Source: Perognathus longimembris pacificus
Lineage: Eukaryota > Chordata > Mammalia > Rodentia > Heteromyidae
Direction of reading: 5' to 3'
NCBI RefSeq assembly: GCF_023159225.1
Contig: NC_063168.1
Location: forward strand, 60,243,398 to 60,307,397
Length of the DNA: 64,000 nt
Shown piece after piece: positions 1-10,912 of the stretch; positions within the stretch are counted from its first letter, which is position 1; every line of letters begins with the position of its first letter. The position numbers and the translations under genes were made by a program. The notes beneath the pieces are model-generated. The model saw nothing but the letters and a program-made list of their open reading frames with translations. It was not told the origin of the DNA and searched no databases.

Positions 1-102
1 CTACTTCTGGCCATTTTCTATATATGTGGTGCTGGGGAATCGAACCCAGGGCTTCATGTATATGAGGCAAGCACTCTTGCCACTAGGCCATATTCCCACC
101 CC
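1..102 (-). repeat. IDL-Geo type SINE, left (ID-like) monomer, cut by window edge
   Basis: Minus-strand copy of the ID-like left monomer with B box GGTTCGATTCCCCAGCACC, and the start of the right monomer at the window edge. The 5' end of the element is at 102. The rest, including the A-tail, lies outside the window. Confidence 0.85.
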
Positions 103-471
103 TGTGGCTTCTATTTCTATCAAGTGTTTGACATAAAAAACTAAAGGGGAAGGTGAGTGAAACAAGATACAAGAAGCAATTAAAGACAGTACAAAGTTCA
201 AGATAGCATGAAGAAAAAGGAAGAATCTGATGACAGACTGGATGGATATATCTGGGAGAGAAAGAAATGTCTGGGTGAAGTGGAGAAAAACAATGAATTG
301 AATAAAGCTGATGAGTGATCATTTATGATGAAAAACCATGAGCTTTGTTTATAAGCAAGTGAGTGATGATATCAGGTTTGTGTCTTTAAAAGACCAGTGT
401 CTAGGGTAGCAAGTTCACTGAAGAGAAGATGTGAGGAAGAAGTACTGCTGTAGCTCAGATAAACTTAATTT
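103..471. other. Unmarked intron
   Basis: AT-rich sequence with no recognisable gene, RNA or repeat family. Confidence 0.5.
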
Positions 472-486
472 AAAACCCTAAGAAGA

Positions 487-617
487 GGGGGGCATGAGGG
501 ACAAGGTAACAAACAGTACAAGAAATGTATCCAATGCCTAACGTATGAAACTGTAACCTCTCTGTACATCAGTTTGATAATAAAAATTTGAAAAAAGAAA
601 TACAAAAAAAGAAAAAA
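487..617 (+). mobile_element. L1 3'-end fragment, severely 5'-truncated
   Basis: About 130 bp matching the last part of the L1 3' UTR found at 17330-17600 (caaacagtacaagaaatg through the gataataaaaattt polyadenylation region), with an A-rich tail. It is flanked by a perfect 15-bp TSD, AAAACCCTAAGAAGA, at 472-486 and 618-632, so it is an independent insertion. Confidence 0.88.
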
Positions 618-632
618 AAAACCCTAAGAAGA

Positions 633-1275
633 TGATCAAGAAAGTTTCAACAGCCACATGGCTCAAATAGCTTTAGAGTGTCATTCAGAGAGCATCCTTA
701 ATTCATCAGTTATTCCTTGTGGAAAACTCAAAACACAATGTAGACAGACATCTAACAGTGTGGTCAACTACATAATCTGGAGATCTCCTAATACAAAACA
801 CCTAAAACTGTGAGATAAAACCTCTAAGCAATATAGCTACATTCCCTTCAAAGTAAGGTGAATCTTCAAGAGTTTCTGACCCTGGTCTAGGTGCTTAGGA
901 TTCAGAAATCTCTAACACATGGCACACAAGCTTCCATGAGTGTGGTAAGCACTGAAGGGTCTCATACAGAACCACAGAGCATGCCGTTGCATGGCCTGTC
1001 CAACAAAGGGGAATGGAGGGGGTTGATGCAAGGAAGTGATGGGGATCAAAGTCTGTTTCAGAAGATTAATCTGGTAAAGAGGTGTGGAATAGGGCTAAGG
1101 GAAAGGGCGAGGTGAGGAGTATGCAAGGTCACTGTGGTAGCAACATTAACTGGCAGCTGTTTAGATGGAAAGCAAGGCAGATGAAAGTGGAACATAGGAT
1201 GCCCCAGTTTCATGGCTGGGGTCACTTGAGGGAGGGGGGGTAGAGCCATTAATGAAAATAAAAAATAGAAAATAA
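633..1275. other. Unmarked intron
   Basis: No coding, RNA or repeat signature recognised. The short frames here show no protein-like features. Confidence 0.45.
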
Positions 1276-1286
1276 GAGTGGACTTA

Positions 1287-1490
1287 GGGCTGAGGATATA
1301 GCCTAGTGGCAAGAGTGCCTGCCTCGGATACACGAGGCCCTAGGTTCGATTCCCCAGCACCACATATACAGAAAATGGCCAGAAGTGGCGCTGTGGCTCA
1401 AGTGGCAGAGTGCTAGCCTTGAGCGGGAAGAAGCCAGGGACAGTGCTCAGGCCCTGAGTCCAAGGCCCAGGACTGGCCAAAAAAAAAAAA
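1287..1490 (+). repeat. IDL-Geo SINE, young CpG-rich subfamily
   Basis: Full-length dimer: ID-like left monomer (GGGCTGAGGATATAGCCTAG), right monomer (GCTCAAGTGGCAGAGTGC) and A-tail. TSD GAGTGGAYTTAGG at 1276-1288 and 1491-1503 has one mismatch. It carries the diagnostic cggatacacgagg and gagcgggaag variants. Confidence 0.93.
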
Positions 1491-1521
1491 GAGTGGATTT
1501 AGGAGAAAGGTAAATGGACAA

Positions 1522-1855
1522 TGTAAGGTCCATCCCCAGGAGGGCTCCATGCAGATGCCCCCCATCTGTTTAAGTCTGTGCTCTGTACCTGAGTTACCTA
1601 GGTAACTGGCACACCTGATGGCAGTTACCACCTCCTCTGAGGTCACATCCAATCCACCTGGCCTATCTCCCACCTTTTCCTATATAATCCAGCTCAACAC
1701 AGTCCCCACTCATTCCTTTTCTCTCTTTTTCCCTTCTTCCTTCCCCCCCTGTCTCCCCATGCCCCCATCTTGTGTGGGCTGGCAGTTTGCTCTCCCCCAA
1801 TAAACTCTTATCTGCCTGAACCATGTGGCGGGTTTCCTTTCCTGTGAACCTTACA
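1522..1855 (+). mobile_element. Solo LTR of an endogenous retrovirus, 334 bp
   Basis: Terminal inverted ends TGTAAGGT ... ACCTTACA enclose a TATA box (TATATAA, 1681-1687) and an AATAAA signal (1799-1804), the expected U3-R-U5 order. Flanks are GACAA (1517-1521) and GACAG (1856-1860), a probable 5-bp TSD with one mismatch. No internal retroviral sequence or second LTR is present. Class is undetermined from TSD length alone. Confidence 0.82.
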
Positions 1856-1884
1856 GACAGTGTTAAATGATATTTGTATTTTTT

Positions 1885-2087
1885 TTTGGGGGGGGGGGCC
1901 AGTCCTGGGGCTTGGACTCAGGGCCTGAGCACTGTCCCTGGCTTCTTTTTGCTCAAGGCTAGCACTCTGCCACTTGAGCCACAGCGCCACTTCTGGCCAT
2001 TTTCTGTATATGTGGTGCTGGGGAATTGAACCCAGGGCCTCATGAATACGAGGCAGGCACTCTAGCCACTAGGCCATATCCCCAGCC
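1885..2087 (-). repeat. IDL-Geo SINE, full length
   Basis: Complete minus-strand dimer with poly(T), flanked by a 16-bp TSD GATATTTGTATTTTTT at 1869-1884 and 2088-2103. It sits 30 bp beyond the solo LTR. A G-run follows the poly(T). Confidence 0.93.
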
Positions 2088-2129
2088 GATATTTGTATTT
2101 TTTAATCTTCCGTGTGTATTTTTCATCAT

Positions 2130-2235
2130 TTTAGATATTTTATTGCCATATTATACAAAATAATGAAGATGGCATTGTGACATTTTCATACATGTTTATG
2201 ACATATTTTAACCATATTCACCCTCCACCATACTA
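2130..2235 (-). mobile_element. Old L1 3'-UTR fragment (tentative)
   Basis: The stretch attttattgccatattatacaa... resembles the reverse of the L1 3' end seen more clearly at 15655 and 21240. Short and diverged. Confidence 0.4.
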
Positions 2236-2334
2236 TATACTTCAGATGCTAGAGTGCAAGCTACAGATGATTCTAGCATGAGATAAGATAATGTTAAAAG
2301 CGTAGAAATCTAGAACAAGGATCTCTTCATGTTT

Positions 2335-2436
2335 GGGAGAAAGTCTCATTGTGTAGCCAAGCTAGCTAAACTGGTGAGTCTCCTGCTTCAACGTCCCCAT
2401 AGCTGGGATTACAGGTAAAGACACCATACCCGGCAA
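2335..2436 (-). repeat. B1/Alu-like (7SL-derived) SINE fragment
   Basis: Reverse-strand 7SL features: gtctcattgtgtagcc..., cctgcttcaa..., gctgggattacaggt and an end near cccggc. Diverged, no clear TSD. Confidence 0.6.
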
Positions 2437-5187
2437 GAACAAGGAGTCCTAAGTGAAGCATAAAAATTAGCTTCAGAAGAACATGTTATTCTCAAAAATA
2501 TACTTAAGACTTTTCTTTATGTGCATTTTTCTGGGATAAAGTCTATGGTTCTCGTCAGATGTTTCAAAGAGGTCTATGGCAATCTGCTCTTCTTTAAATA
2601 TATGTCAACTTTGTATGCATTTAACCTTTGGTATTCTGCATTTCCACTCTGATGTGTCTGCTTGTCAATTTCATTTATCCCATGTGAGATTCACTGGAGT
2701 CTCTCATCAGGTCAGAAATATTTTAGAGCATTTCTTCTGCCACATTCTAATTCCTCTGCCCCTACCTACAACATTGCCCATGTTCTTGTGAGCTAACACT
2801 GTACATCTCAGACTCTCCATGAAAGAATACCTTCCTACTTGTGAATAAAAATAAATAAGCAACTGTCACATAAAATGATAAACATTTAGAGCATTGCTTT
2901 GGGGAACGGTGTTAAGTAAAAAAACACAAATTTCTTGTCTTTATTGTAGAAAAAAAATCTCTGCCTTTGAGATGTTCAGCAGAGAGTGTTAGGTTTGATC
3001 TTTGGAATGAAAACATAATACAACTTACAGTTCAAAGTACTCATTATACTATAGAGAGAGACACAACACAGAGCTGCCCCAAGATAGAAAATAAGCCCAA
3101 GATAGATAATTTAAGGTTAAGTAGGTTTAAGAAACATTTATCAGGAAGATTTGAGTTACCATATATTTATATATGTCTTTCTAAATGTGCATTTTCTGTC
3201 TGGAAAGAAACCTAAATAAAAAGTATGTAGCCAGCACTAACTTAAGCAGCCGGGGAAATAGGAATTGTACATCAGAATACTTTCAAAAATACATTTGGGA
3301 CTCATTGATCCTCCCTGCCCCTCACTCCTTAACTCCATTCTACTTCCTTTTTTCAAGATGGTTCAAAGCAAAGGCTGGGCCCTTGATCTTTTGGAAGACA
3401 CAGGGAAGACAAAGGGCCAAACTCACTAAATGAAAACTTGCTGAACTTTTCAGAATTCCATTCAAAGTCACGAAAAACCTCCTGGCCCCACTCCCAGACT
3501 AGTAAAATGAGCATCTCAAGTCCTTAGAGACTAAGATGGCTCTTTCCACCAAAACCAAATATACATCTCCCCTGGCAGCTGGTTGTCTTAGCATACTCTA
3601 GACTGGATATTTATGAAGACAGAAAAAAAATCTCTCCAGGAGCACCATGTTTATTATAGGATTATCTGAGTGACTCAAGTAAACATGAGTAAGGCTAAAT
3701 TAAACCATGTTTACTATGATATGCTATTACTTAAATCCTGATACAAAATAACCTCGAGAGACCCAGGGGTCTCTTTTTTGAGACAGCAGATGCATGTATG
3801 TAATATCACATATATTACTTATTTATATAGACATATTTTGAAATATGAGAATTATCTTTCCTTCTAATATATCGGTGCTTGAACAATTTTTAACTTACTC
3901 TAAAAATATTTTGAACATCTATAATAAAGTAGTCCATTATATTAGATATTAAATTCTGTAGTACATTTGAGAAAAATCCTAATATATTGAAGTTGCTTAT
4001 TGTATTAAAACTTATTTTATCTCATTTATGAGCATATACTATTATTGTCCATAATTTTAAGTGATGTTATTTTAATTTTCAACTCCCTTATGCTTTTCCT
4101 AAGCCCTTTAGTCAAGTTTCAATTTGTCCCAGTCTCTGTGAATTATCCACTCTAAATGTCCCAAGAGACCATGTTTGTGGCCAGGTAAACCATGGGGAAA
4201 AGGAGGTCAGACAGGCCAAAGTGGTATGTGAAGTCAAAAGAGACTAAAATCATATTCACAATCTCCAAGATTCAGTTGAGATCCTCTAAAACATAAACAA
4301 ACAAACACCCTCTGCTTTTCTGGAACATGTCCAGGGGACCATAAAGGACAATAGCCTCCTAGCTACATAACACAGACCAAGAAATAACTATGGCAACTAT
4401 TTGCCTTTCTAGGCTCATGCATCACAGCTTTAGCCCTTTGGGGAACCCTACCTGTGAGGACTAGGGATGAGCTCAAGTGGGGACCAAGGCAGGACCATCT
4501 TGGCAGGAGATGAGTCATGGTTCACCAGTCTTCAATCAGTGGAAACAGACACCCACCCTTCAGGAGTTTACAGACCATGAAACAATGTGATAGCAGAGGC
4601 ATGAACATAGAAAGGGCAAATCTAGCTTTACTGGGGAGGCAAGGAGTAAAGGGCAGAAAAAAATCCCATATATACATGAGGCAGTCACAGAGAAGATCTA
4701 AGAAGATGGAGAGAACCTAGACAGACCCTTCAGAAGTAGGAAATAAATTCAAAGTTCTAAGCCAAAGACTAGTCTGAGCAAAGGTTATAAAACAAAATGC
4801 AAAGCATGTCCAGAAAAAAAAATCACAAAAATCTCAGTTTGGTTAAACAAAACACTATGTGTAGAGTTTGGATGGGGGTGAAAAATTAAGTTGGGACAAG
4901 TCAGATTGGAAGGTGTGTAACAATCCTGTTGGCAATAGATAAGATAGTTTCAAGCAAGGAAATTATATGATTAGAACTTCTGAAAGATAGGAGAAGCTCT
5001 GAGCTTGATATTAAAAAGTTGGAATTTAAAATTGGGAGTTACCTATACATTAAATGGAATAGATTCAAAGTTAAAAGTCCACCCAGAGGATGAACAAGAT
5101 GAGAAGCAGAAATTGAGGGAAAGTTCAAGCCAAGACATGGAAAAAAAAAAAAAAAGGGTGGGGGATTGATAGGCTCCATCTCAAACA
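2437..5187. other. Unmarked intron
   Basis: About 2.7 kb of AT-rich sequence without a repeat family, exon or RNA gene that I can name. Frames of 60-80 codons occur but show no domain, codon pattern or splice context. Confidence 0.45.
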
Positions 5188-5463
5188 ATGGCTGGGTGTG
5201 GTATCCTGTAGCTATTATCCAAGCTATGGGAATAGCATAATGGTTGGGCACAGTGGCATCTGCCTGTGATCATCAGTGACTTAGAAAAGCACCAAATAGG
5301 AGGATCACAGCCTACCTTGGCCCAGGCATAAAGTAAGACCCTACCTCAAAACAGTCAGTGTAAAAAGGGACTAGAGGTCTGGCTCAAGTGGTAGAATGCC
5401 TGCCTAGCAAGCCTGAGAGCCTGAGAGTTCAATCTCCAGCACCATAAACAAACAAACAAAAAC
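5188..5463 (+). repeat. Old trimeric SINE: 7SL-7SL-ID
   Basis: A partial 7SL-like left arm (ggctgggtgtggtatcctgtag) is followed by a second 7SL-like arm (gttgggcacagtggcatctgc) and an ID-like tRNA arm (tggctcaagtggtagaatgcc ... gagttcaatctccagcacc) with a caaa-rich tail. The same arrangement recurs at 10588 and, reversed, at 51571. A G-rich tract follows directly. Confidence 0.65.
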
Positions 5464-5465
5464 AG

Positions 5466-5510
5466 GAGGGGGGGGGGAGGGAGGGAGGGGGGGAAGAGGG
5501 AGGGGGGGTG
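5466..5510 (+). repeat. G-rich low-complexity tract
   Basis: Interrupted runs of G (gggggggg, gggaggga) directly after the SINE tail. Potential G-quadruplex sequence on the plus strand. Confidence 0.85.
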
Positions 5511-5680
5511 ATTGAAGGAGAGTCAGATAATGAATTAAAGACATAGTAGAGAGTAATTTATAATATAAAAGAACTGTCTGGCTCATAGGGCTGAGTAACT
5601 TGGTAGATGCCTGTGAGATGCAGCACTTAGCACTTAGGCAATGTGGAAAATTGAAATAGGGTTTAAGAAAGGCTACCTCA

Positions 5681-5803
5681 GAATATGGCCAGAAGTGGCA
5701 CTGTGGCACAAGTGGCAGAGTGCTAGCCTTGAGCAAAAAGAAGCCAGGGACAGTGCTCAGGCCCTGAATTCAAGGCCCAAGACTGGCAAAAAAAAAAAAA
5801 AAA
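5681..5803 (+). repeat. Geo right-monomer-only SINE insertion
   Basis: Starts at gaatatggccagaagtgg, the last bases of the left/right junction, contains the complete right monomer and ends in poly(A). TSD GAAAKGCTACCTCA (5667-5680 and 5804-5817) has a single mismatch, so the missing left monomer was absent at insertion, not lost later. Confidence 0.9.
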
Positions 5804-5817
5804 GAAATGCTACCTCA

Positions 5818-6530
5818 ATGAGGAATGTTAAGTTTAGCCTTAGATAGTTTGCATTGGAGGTGGCAATAGAACACAGACAGGCATCTGGAAAGGTAGATTT
5901 GGAAACTGAGTCAGGAGTTAGGATTAGAAATGAGGACTTGGCATTCATTCACAAAGAAGAAAGGCCACAAAAATGATCTAGTGTTATAATCATAGGAAAC
6001 ACTGTTCAGTACAATTTAATGAGCTGAAAAAAAATGTAGTGGCAATGAAATAGACCAGAAAGGGTCTAAGAACATCAAGTTATAGAGGAGAAAAGGCCAT
6101 ATTATAAAACACATACCAGGATCATATGGTAAGCTAAAGTGACTAGCAATTTGAACACTTTAACATATTTAATATTACTGTTACAGTGTTAGATATTTAA
6201 TCTCTAGAGAAGCCACATTACATTGGAAGAGCCAAGCTTTCCAAAACCTTCCAAGCCTCCTTTCTCTAAGCTAAACAGAAATGCCTTCTTCTATGAACTC
6301 TTGCAATATTAATAAGCATTTTCTTAGGTATTTACACAACTCAGTACACATTGACTGAGCACTGTCTATGGGCTGAACACTAAAATCAGGGCCTTGGATC
6401 CCACTGATGCAAACGAAATGGAGATTTTCCCTTCCCCACCTTTATAGAAGTGAAGCTCACAAAGTTTCATAAGCCAAGATGAGCCAATATTGCCATTCAG
6501 TAAGTGGAAGGAACAGAGGGATTCTGATGC

Positions 6531-6533
<3 letters not shown>
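5818..6533. other. Unmarked intron
   Basis: No recognisable feature. Confidence 0.45.

Positions 6534-6565
<32 letters not shown>
6534..6565. repeat. (TG)n microsatellite
   Basis: Uninterrupted TG dinucleotide run of 32 bases. Confidence 0.97.
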
Positions 6566-6567
<2 letters not shown>

Positions 6568-6900
6568 CTAATTCACAAGTTACAACTTGCCATATTTGTT
6601 CCTAGCCCCTTACTGTACTCTGAACAAATTAGGGCACAGGTCATCTCTGCCTTTATCTTGAGCCAACAAAGTGCCTAGTTAAAAAAAAAAAAAGCCCTGT
6701 ACTCAGTTTTCACTGGGTGTTGTTGCTGGAGAATGAATACACACATACCAACAGTAGGCATTTATGGGCTGGTAAGCTTTGGGTACTTATTTGCAAGGCG
6801 GACTGTAACTTGACAACAAAAAGTTCTTAAAAACAAACTCTATACTTGTGAAAGATGCCACCTGGTCTGCCTCAGGGGCTGAAGTTGTCTTTTTATGCAC

Positions 6901-6941
6901 CGAGTGGGAACAGCACAGGGAGTGGGAACAGCACAGGGAGT
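6901..6941 (+). repeat. 18-bp tandem duplication
   Basis: GAGTGGGAACAGCACAGG occurs twice head to tail, then gagtgacaaa begins a third partial unit. Confidence 0.85.
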
Positions 6942-8298
6942 GACAAAGCTGGTTTTCTTCAAACCACTCCCACTAACTGGAGCCAAGAAAAAGGTCCACA
7001 ACTTTCAGAGTAGAGCACTGGGCAGACTCTCGTACCCATTTCACCTTTGCTTTCAATGTGAGAACTGCCAACAGTCTGGGAACGAGGGGAAGGTAGGGCA
7101 TGTTTAGTGCCAGGTCTGGTGATGTAACTTTAACATTCACAACTTCGGCCAGGAAAAAGAAAGGCAACTGGTTTACAAAGTATTTTTCTCTTTCCTGATA
7201 ATCAACCTGAACTGACTTTGCATTTCTGACTACTGTCTTTTTTTTTTTTTGAATAACTTACCACTAACTAACTTTTAAAAATGAATGGGACTGTAATGCC
7301 TAATCCAAATGACTCTGTTTTTGATTCCTTGGAAAACAAATGCATAGTGTTTATTTCATAAATGTCCTCTGTGCATGAAGAACATGAAGTTCTTCTCAGA
7401 AGTGTTTATTCTTCAGTATGTACATGTGCAATGGGAAACCTTGAAACACTACGCTGCTCAGCACCACAGGCAGCCATGTGCCCCCAGCTGACAGACACAC
7501 CAGGCAACTATTCCTGGACTTTGGAGAAACTGACAGACTAGAAGTGGGACTGTATTTCAAAGCATCATCCGATTATAACATACTTGAGAGTTTGCTACCA
7601 ATGTATATGACAAATGTTTTCCTTTCGTTAGGATGTCTAATTTGGGTTTTGTTTTTTTTAATTTATGTCTTTAGAAATATTTAGGGCACAATGAATTCAT
7701 GCCTCTTTTTACAGGACATGACCCTAAAGTAGTGGTTTTCTTTTCTTATTTCTGGGGCTTGAGATCCTAAGATCCTTGCCTCCCTCTCCTCCACAGACAA
7801 GTTGGAGTGGAGCAATAATAGCTACACTGAAGGTTTCTCTCAGGTTCAAAAATCTTTCTCTGCCCATGAATTCTGATTCAAGAATACAAGTCTCCTTTTA
7901 TCAATGTTTATCTAATGTGGACCAAGCTATTGGTCTCCCTAAATATTTGCCTATCAGATATACTGCATGGAGCTTTCAATTGTCCAGAAAGAGGCATAAG
8001 AAGCCAAAAGAACAGTATTGGCTAGGAAAAAGTTGGGCAACAGCATTGAGCTGATCCATAGGGGATGCTTTTCTCATGACTTCTAAAGAACTCTCCATGA
8101 TTGAATTTATAATCAATGCTAATTGTTGACCAGACAGCATAAAATACAAGTAACAAGTAAGAGCTTAATACAACCTTAGATAGTATGAACCCCTTTTTAC
8201 TAGTTCTTAAGCCCTATCACAAGCCCAGAGCCTTCTTGAAGTAGCATTGCTTCTGTTCCATGGTCTCAATTATGGGAGAATGAACCAAAGCTGCTATA
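6942..8298. other. Unmarked intron
   Basis: Single-copy-looking sequence, less AT-rich near 6850-7150. No exon could be assigned. Confidence 0.45.
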
Positions 8299-8985
8299 GA
8301 AGTCCCCTCTTATCCATGAGGAGTAAGTCCTAAGACTCTCAGTAAGATGCCTGAAACTGCAAGTCACACTAAAGCTCAAATATACAATGTTTTTTCTTAA
8401 ATGCAGGTTCATATCTCTGATAAAGTTTAACTTATAAATAAGGCACAGTACTGACAACTAACAACAATCCTATAATAAAAGAGAACAATTGTAACTTTTA
8501 CAGTTTGAGATGCAATAGTTAAATTAGCACTGATTTTTTTCCCTTTCTATACAGTTTCATAAACGTTCGTTCTTACCATAGCTCTTAGCAATCTTAACAA
8601 ATACTTTTATATTCTTCCCTTTTAAAGAACTTTCAACTTCTTACATAAAGGAAGAACTATGCAGCTTCTCTTCAGCATATCCAACTTGTTAGCATCATTA
8701 CTCTTGCACTGTGAGGCCACCATTAAGTAAAATCAGGGATACATGAACACAAGCACTGGGACTAATGGGAAGGCAGCATATACAGTGTGGACATGCTGGA
8801 CAAAGAGATGATTCATGTCCCCAGCAGGATGGCACAAGATTTCATCATGTGAATACTAATGGTGTGCAATTTAAAATTTATGAGTTATTTATTTCTGGAA
8901 TTTTCCATTTAATATTTTCAGACCACAGTTGACTGCGGGTAACTGAATGCCCAGAATGAGAAACCACAGATAAGGAGAGACTATA
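8299..8985 (+). mobile_element. Non-autonomous Tigger/MER2-like DNA transposon (TcMar-Tigger)
   Basis: The left end, cccctcttatccatgagg... with gatgcctgaaactgcaagt, and the right end, gttgactgcgggtaactgaa ... ccacagataaggagagact, match the inverted termini I know from Tigger/MER2 elements. The interior contains the family-like aaagtttaacttataaat...aggcacagta. The ends are imperfect inverted repeats and the flanks are TA-rich, as expected for TA-target mariners. No transposase frame survives. It is old and immobile. Confidence 0.8.
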
Positions 8986-9530
8986 CTACAATAACTTCAG
9001 CAAATCTGCAAGCCCTTATAAAGTCATATCCCAAGTTTACTGCTTTCCATTTTAACCCAGGCTAAACCATGATAACTTCTACTTAAAACACAGGAACTTC
9101 TGGTTGTTTACTTCAATATTATGAATATAGTCATTCCAAATGAATCTGTATCAACCCAGGAAATTTTGAGAATTTCCATTACAGTGGTTAATTTTTTTTG
9201 GTGAGACTCACTTATGAATCTATAAATGATTGTTAAGTCGGTAATAATGATAAAACTTGTTGCTTAACAATAAATAGCTAACTCTCAAACTAAATCCCAA
9301 GAAGGCTACACTGATTGTGCATTGGGAAAATGATAAATAGGGAGGGCATTTGAAGAAGGCTTTAGAAATGTTTTCTTCAATAGGAAGAGAGGGTTACACA
9401 TGGAACAATGTTCACAAAAGTTTAGCAGCAAGAATAGAGGCAAACTGAGAAAACTTGAACTAAGTCTGGCTATGGAATGGTCTGAATGAGAAGTAATAGA
9501 AAAATGCAGCTAGTTCACACTGAAAACAGA
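8986..9530. other. Unmarked intron
   Basis: Nothing recognisable. Confidence 0.4.
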
Positions 9531-9535
9531 GCATA

Positions 9536-9760
9536 GCCTGGCATTGGTGGGTCATGCTACTAAGGAGGCTGAGATCTGAGGATCATAGCTCAAAGCCAGA
9601 CCCTGCAGGAAAGTCCTTAAGAATCTCATCGCCAATTAACTTTCAAAACAAACAAACAAACAAAAAAGCTGGAAATGGAACTGTGAATCAAGTGGTAGAG
9701 TGCTAGCTTTGAGCACAAAACTCAGGGACAGTGCCCAGACCCTGAGTTCATGCCCCTGGA

Positions 9761-9763
<3 letters not shown>
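9536..9763 (+). repeat. 7SL-left + Geo-right composite SINE
   Basis: The left arm is B1/Alu-like (ggcattggtgggtcatgc ... gaggctgagatctgaggatc). The right arm is the Geo monomer (aatcaagtggtagagtgctagc ... gagttcatgcccctgga). The 3' tail became the adjoining CA repeat. Confidence 0.8.

Positions 9764-9836
<73 letters not shown>
9764..9836. repeat. (CA)n microsatellite
   Basis: About 73 bp of CA repeat with one aaac interruption, located at the SINE tail. Confidence 0.97.
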
Positions 9837-10299
9837 GCATGCACTGCATACACACACATACATGCCTGCATGTACATATATACACAATAGGAAAGAATGT
9901 TAAAAGCCAGATTCTAGGAGTTAGAAAAATTATTTTTAAAATGTATTTTCCCTTACTATTTTTATATTAGATTTTGAGTAAAAATATTTTACTAGCAAGC
10001 TTACTTAGAATCTAAGTATAATAACTTTAAGGAAAAATAAGCTGGATTCTGGTAAATATTTAATGTCTTTCTGAGTTGGAAATTTCCTGTGTATAGCTTA
10101 AGTAATACATTTAGTTTTTTTCCACATTTTATAATTGTTTTCTTAACAATCTTTTGTTCTTAACTCATTACATACACACAGAGAAGGCTACTTTGGAACA
10201 AGTATTTGCTCACTTATTCATGCATCTCTCCTTTTCTGCCTCATCTTGTCCCTGCTAACCACTCATTCCTCTGCTATGAACTCTACTAGTAACAATAAC

Positions 10300-10530
10300 A
10301 CACTAAGAGCTACTATTTCTGAGGGTTTACTGTCATGCTAGGCACTACAGTTAATGTTTTATGAACAGTGCTTAATATTACCTGCAAAACAACACCTTGA
10401 AATAGGTATTATTATGTCTATTTTATGACCAAGGAAACAAGCTCAGAGATGTTAAATACTTTGCCAGCTCCTAAGTGGCAGAATCTTCTGGAGTCAATAG
10501 TCCCTGCCTCTTACCACTTTACTAGCAATC
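10300..10530 (+). repeat. MIR SINE (ancient)
   Basis: Matches the MIR core layout: gagggtttactgtcatgctaggcac, gaaataggtattattatg, ttttatgaccaaggaaac, gctcagagatgttaaat. Old and diverged, no TSD. Confidence 0.75.
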
Positions 10531-10587
10531 TATGACCTCTGACTACTACAGGTCAATATAGTCAATGGAAAAAATAAAGTATCCATG

Positions 10588-10912
10588 CTAAATGCAGTGG
10601 CCCCCACCTATAATCCCAGTGATCTGGGAGGCAGAGATTGGATGATAATGGTTTGAAACTAGCCTAGGCAAAAAGTTCACAAGACCACATTCTCAACCAA
10701 TAAAAAGCTGGGCATAATGATACATGCCTCTCATTCCATCTTCGTGGAAAGTGTAAATAGTAAAATTACAGTCCAGGCTACCTCAAAAATAAACATGAAA
10801 CTCTATTAAAAATAATACAAGCAAAAAATACTAGGGGCATGGCTCAAGTAGTAGAGCACCTATCTAGTAATAAGCAAGAGGTCTTGAGTTCAAGACCTAG
10901 TACTGCCAAAAC
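10588..10912 (+). repeat. Old trimeric SINE: 7SL-7SL-ID
   Basis: Two 7SL-like arms (taatcccagtgatctgggaggc; aaagctgggcataatgatac) precede an ID-like arm (atggctcaagtagtagagcacc ... gagttcaagacctagtactg). Confidence 0.7.

Noticed and set aside
9636..9903. Cys/Val- and Thr/His-repeat frames
   Set aside because: Translations of a CA repeat.
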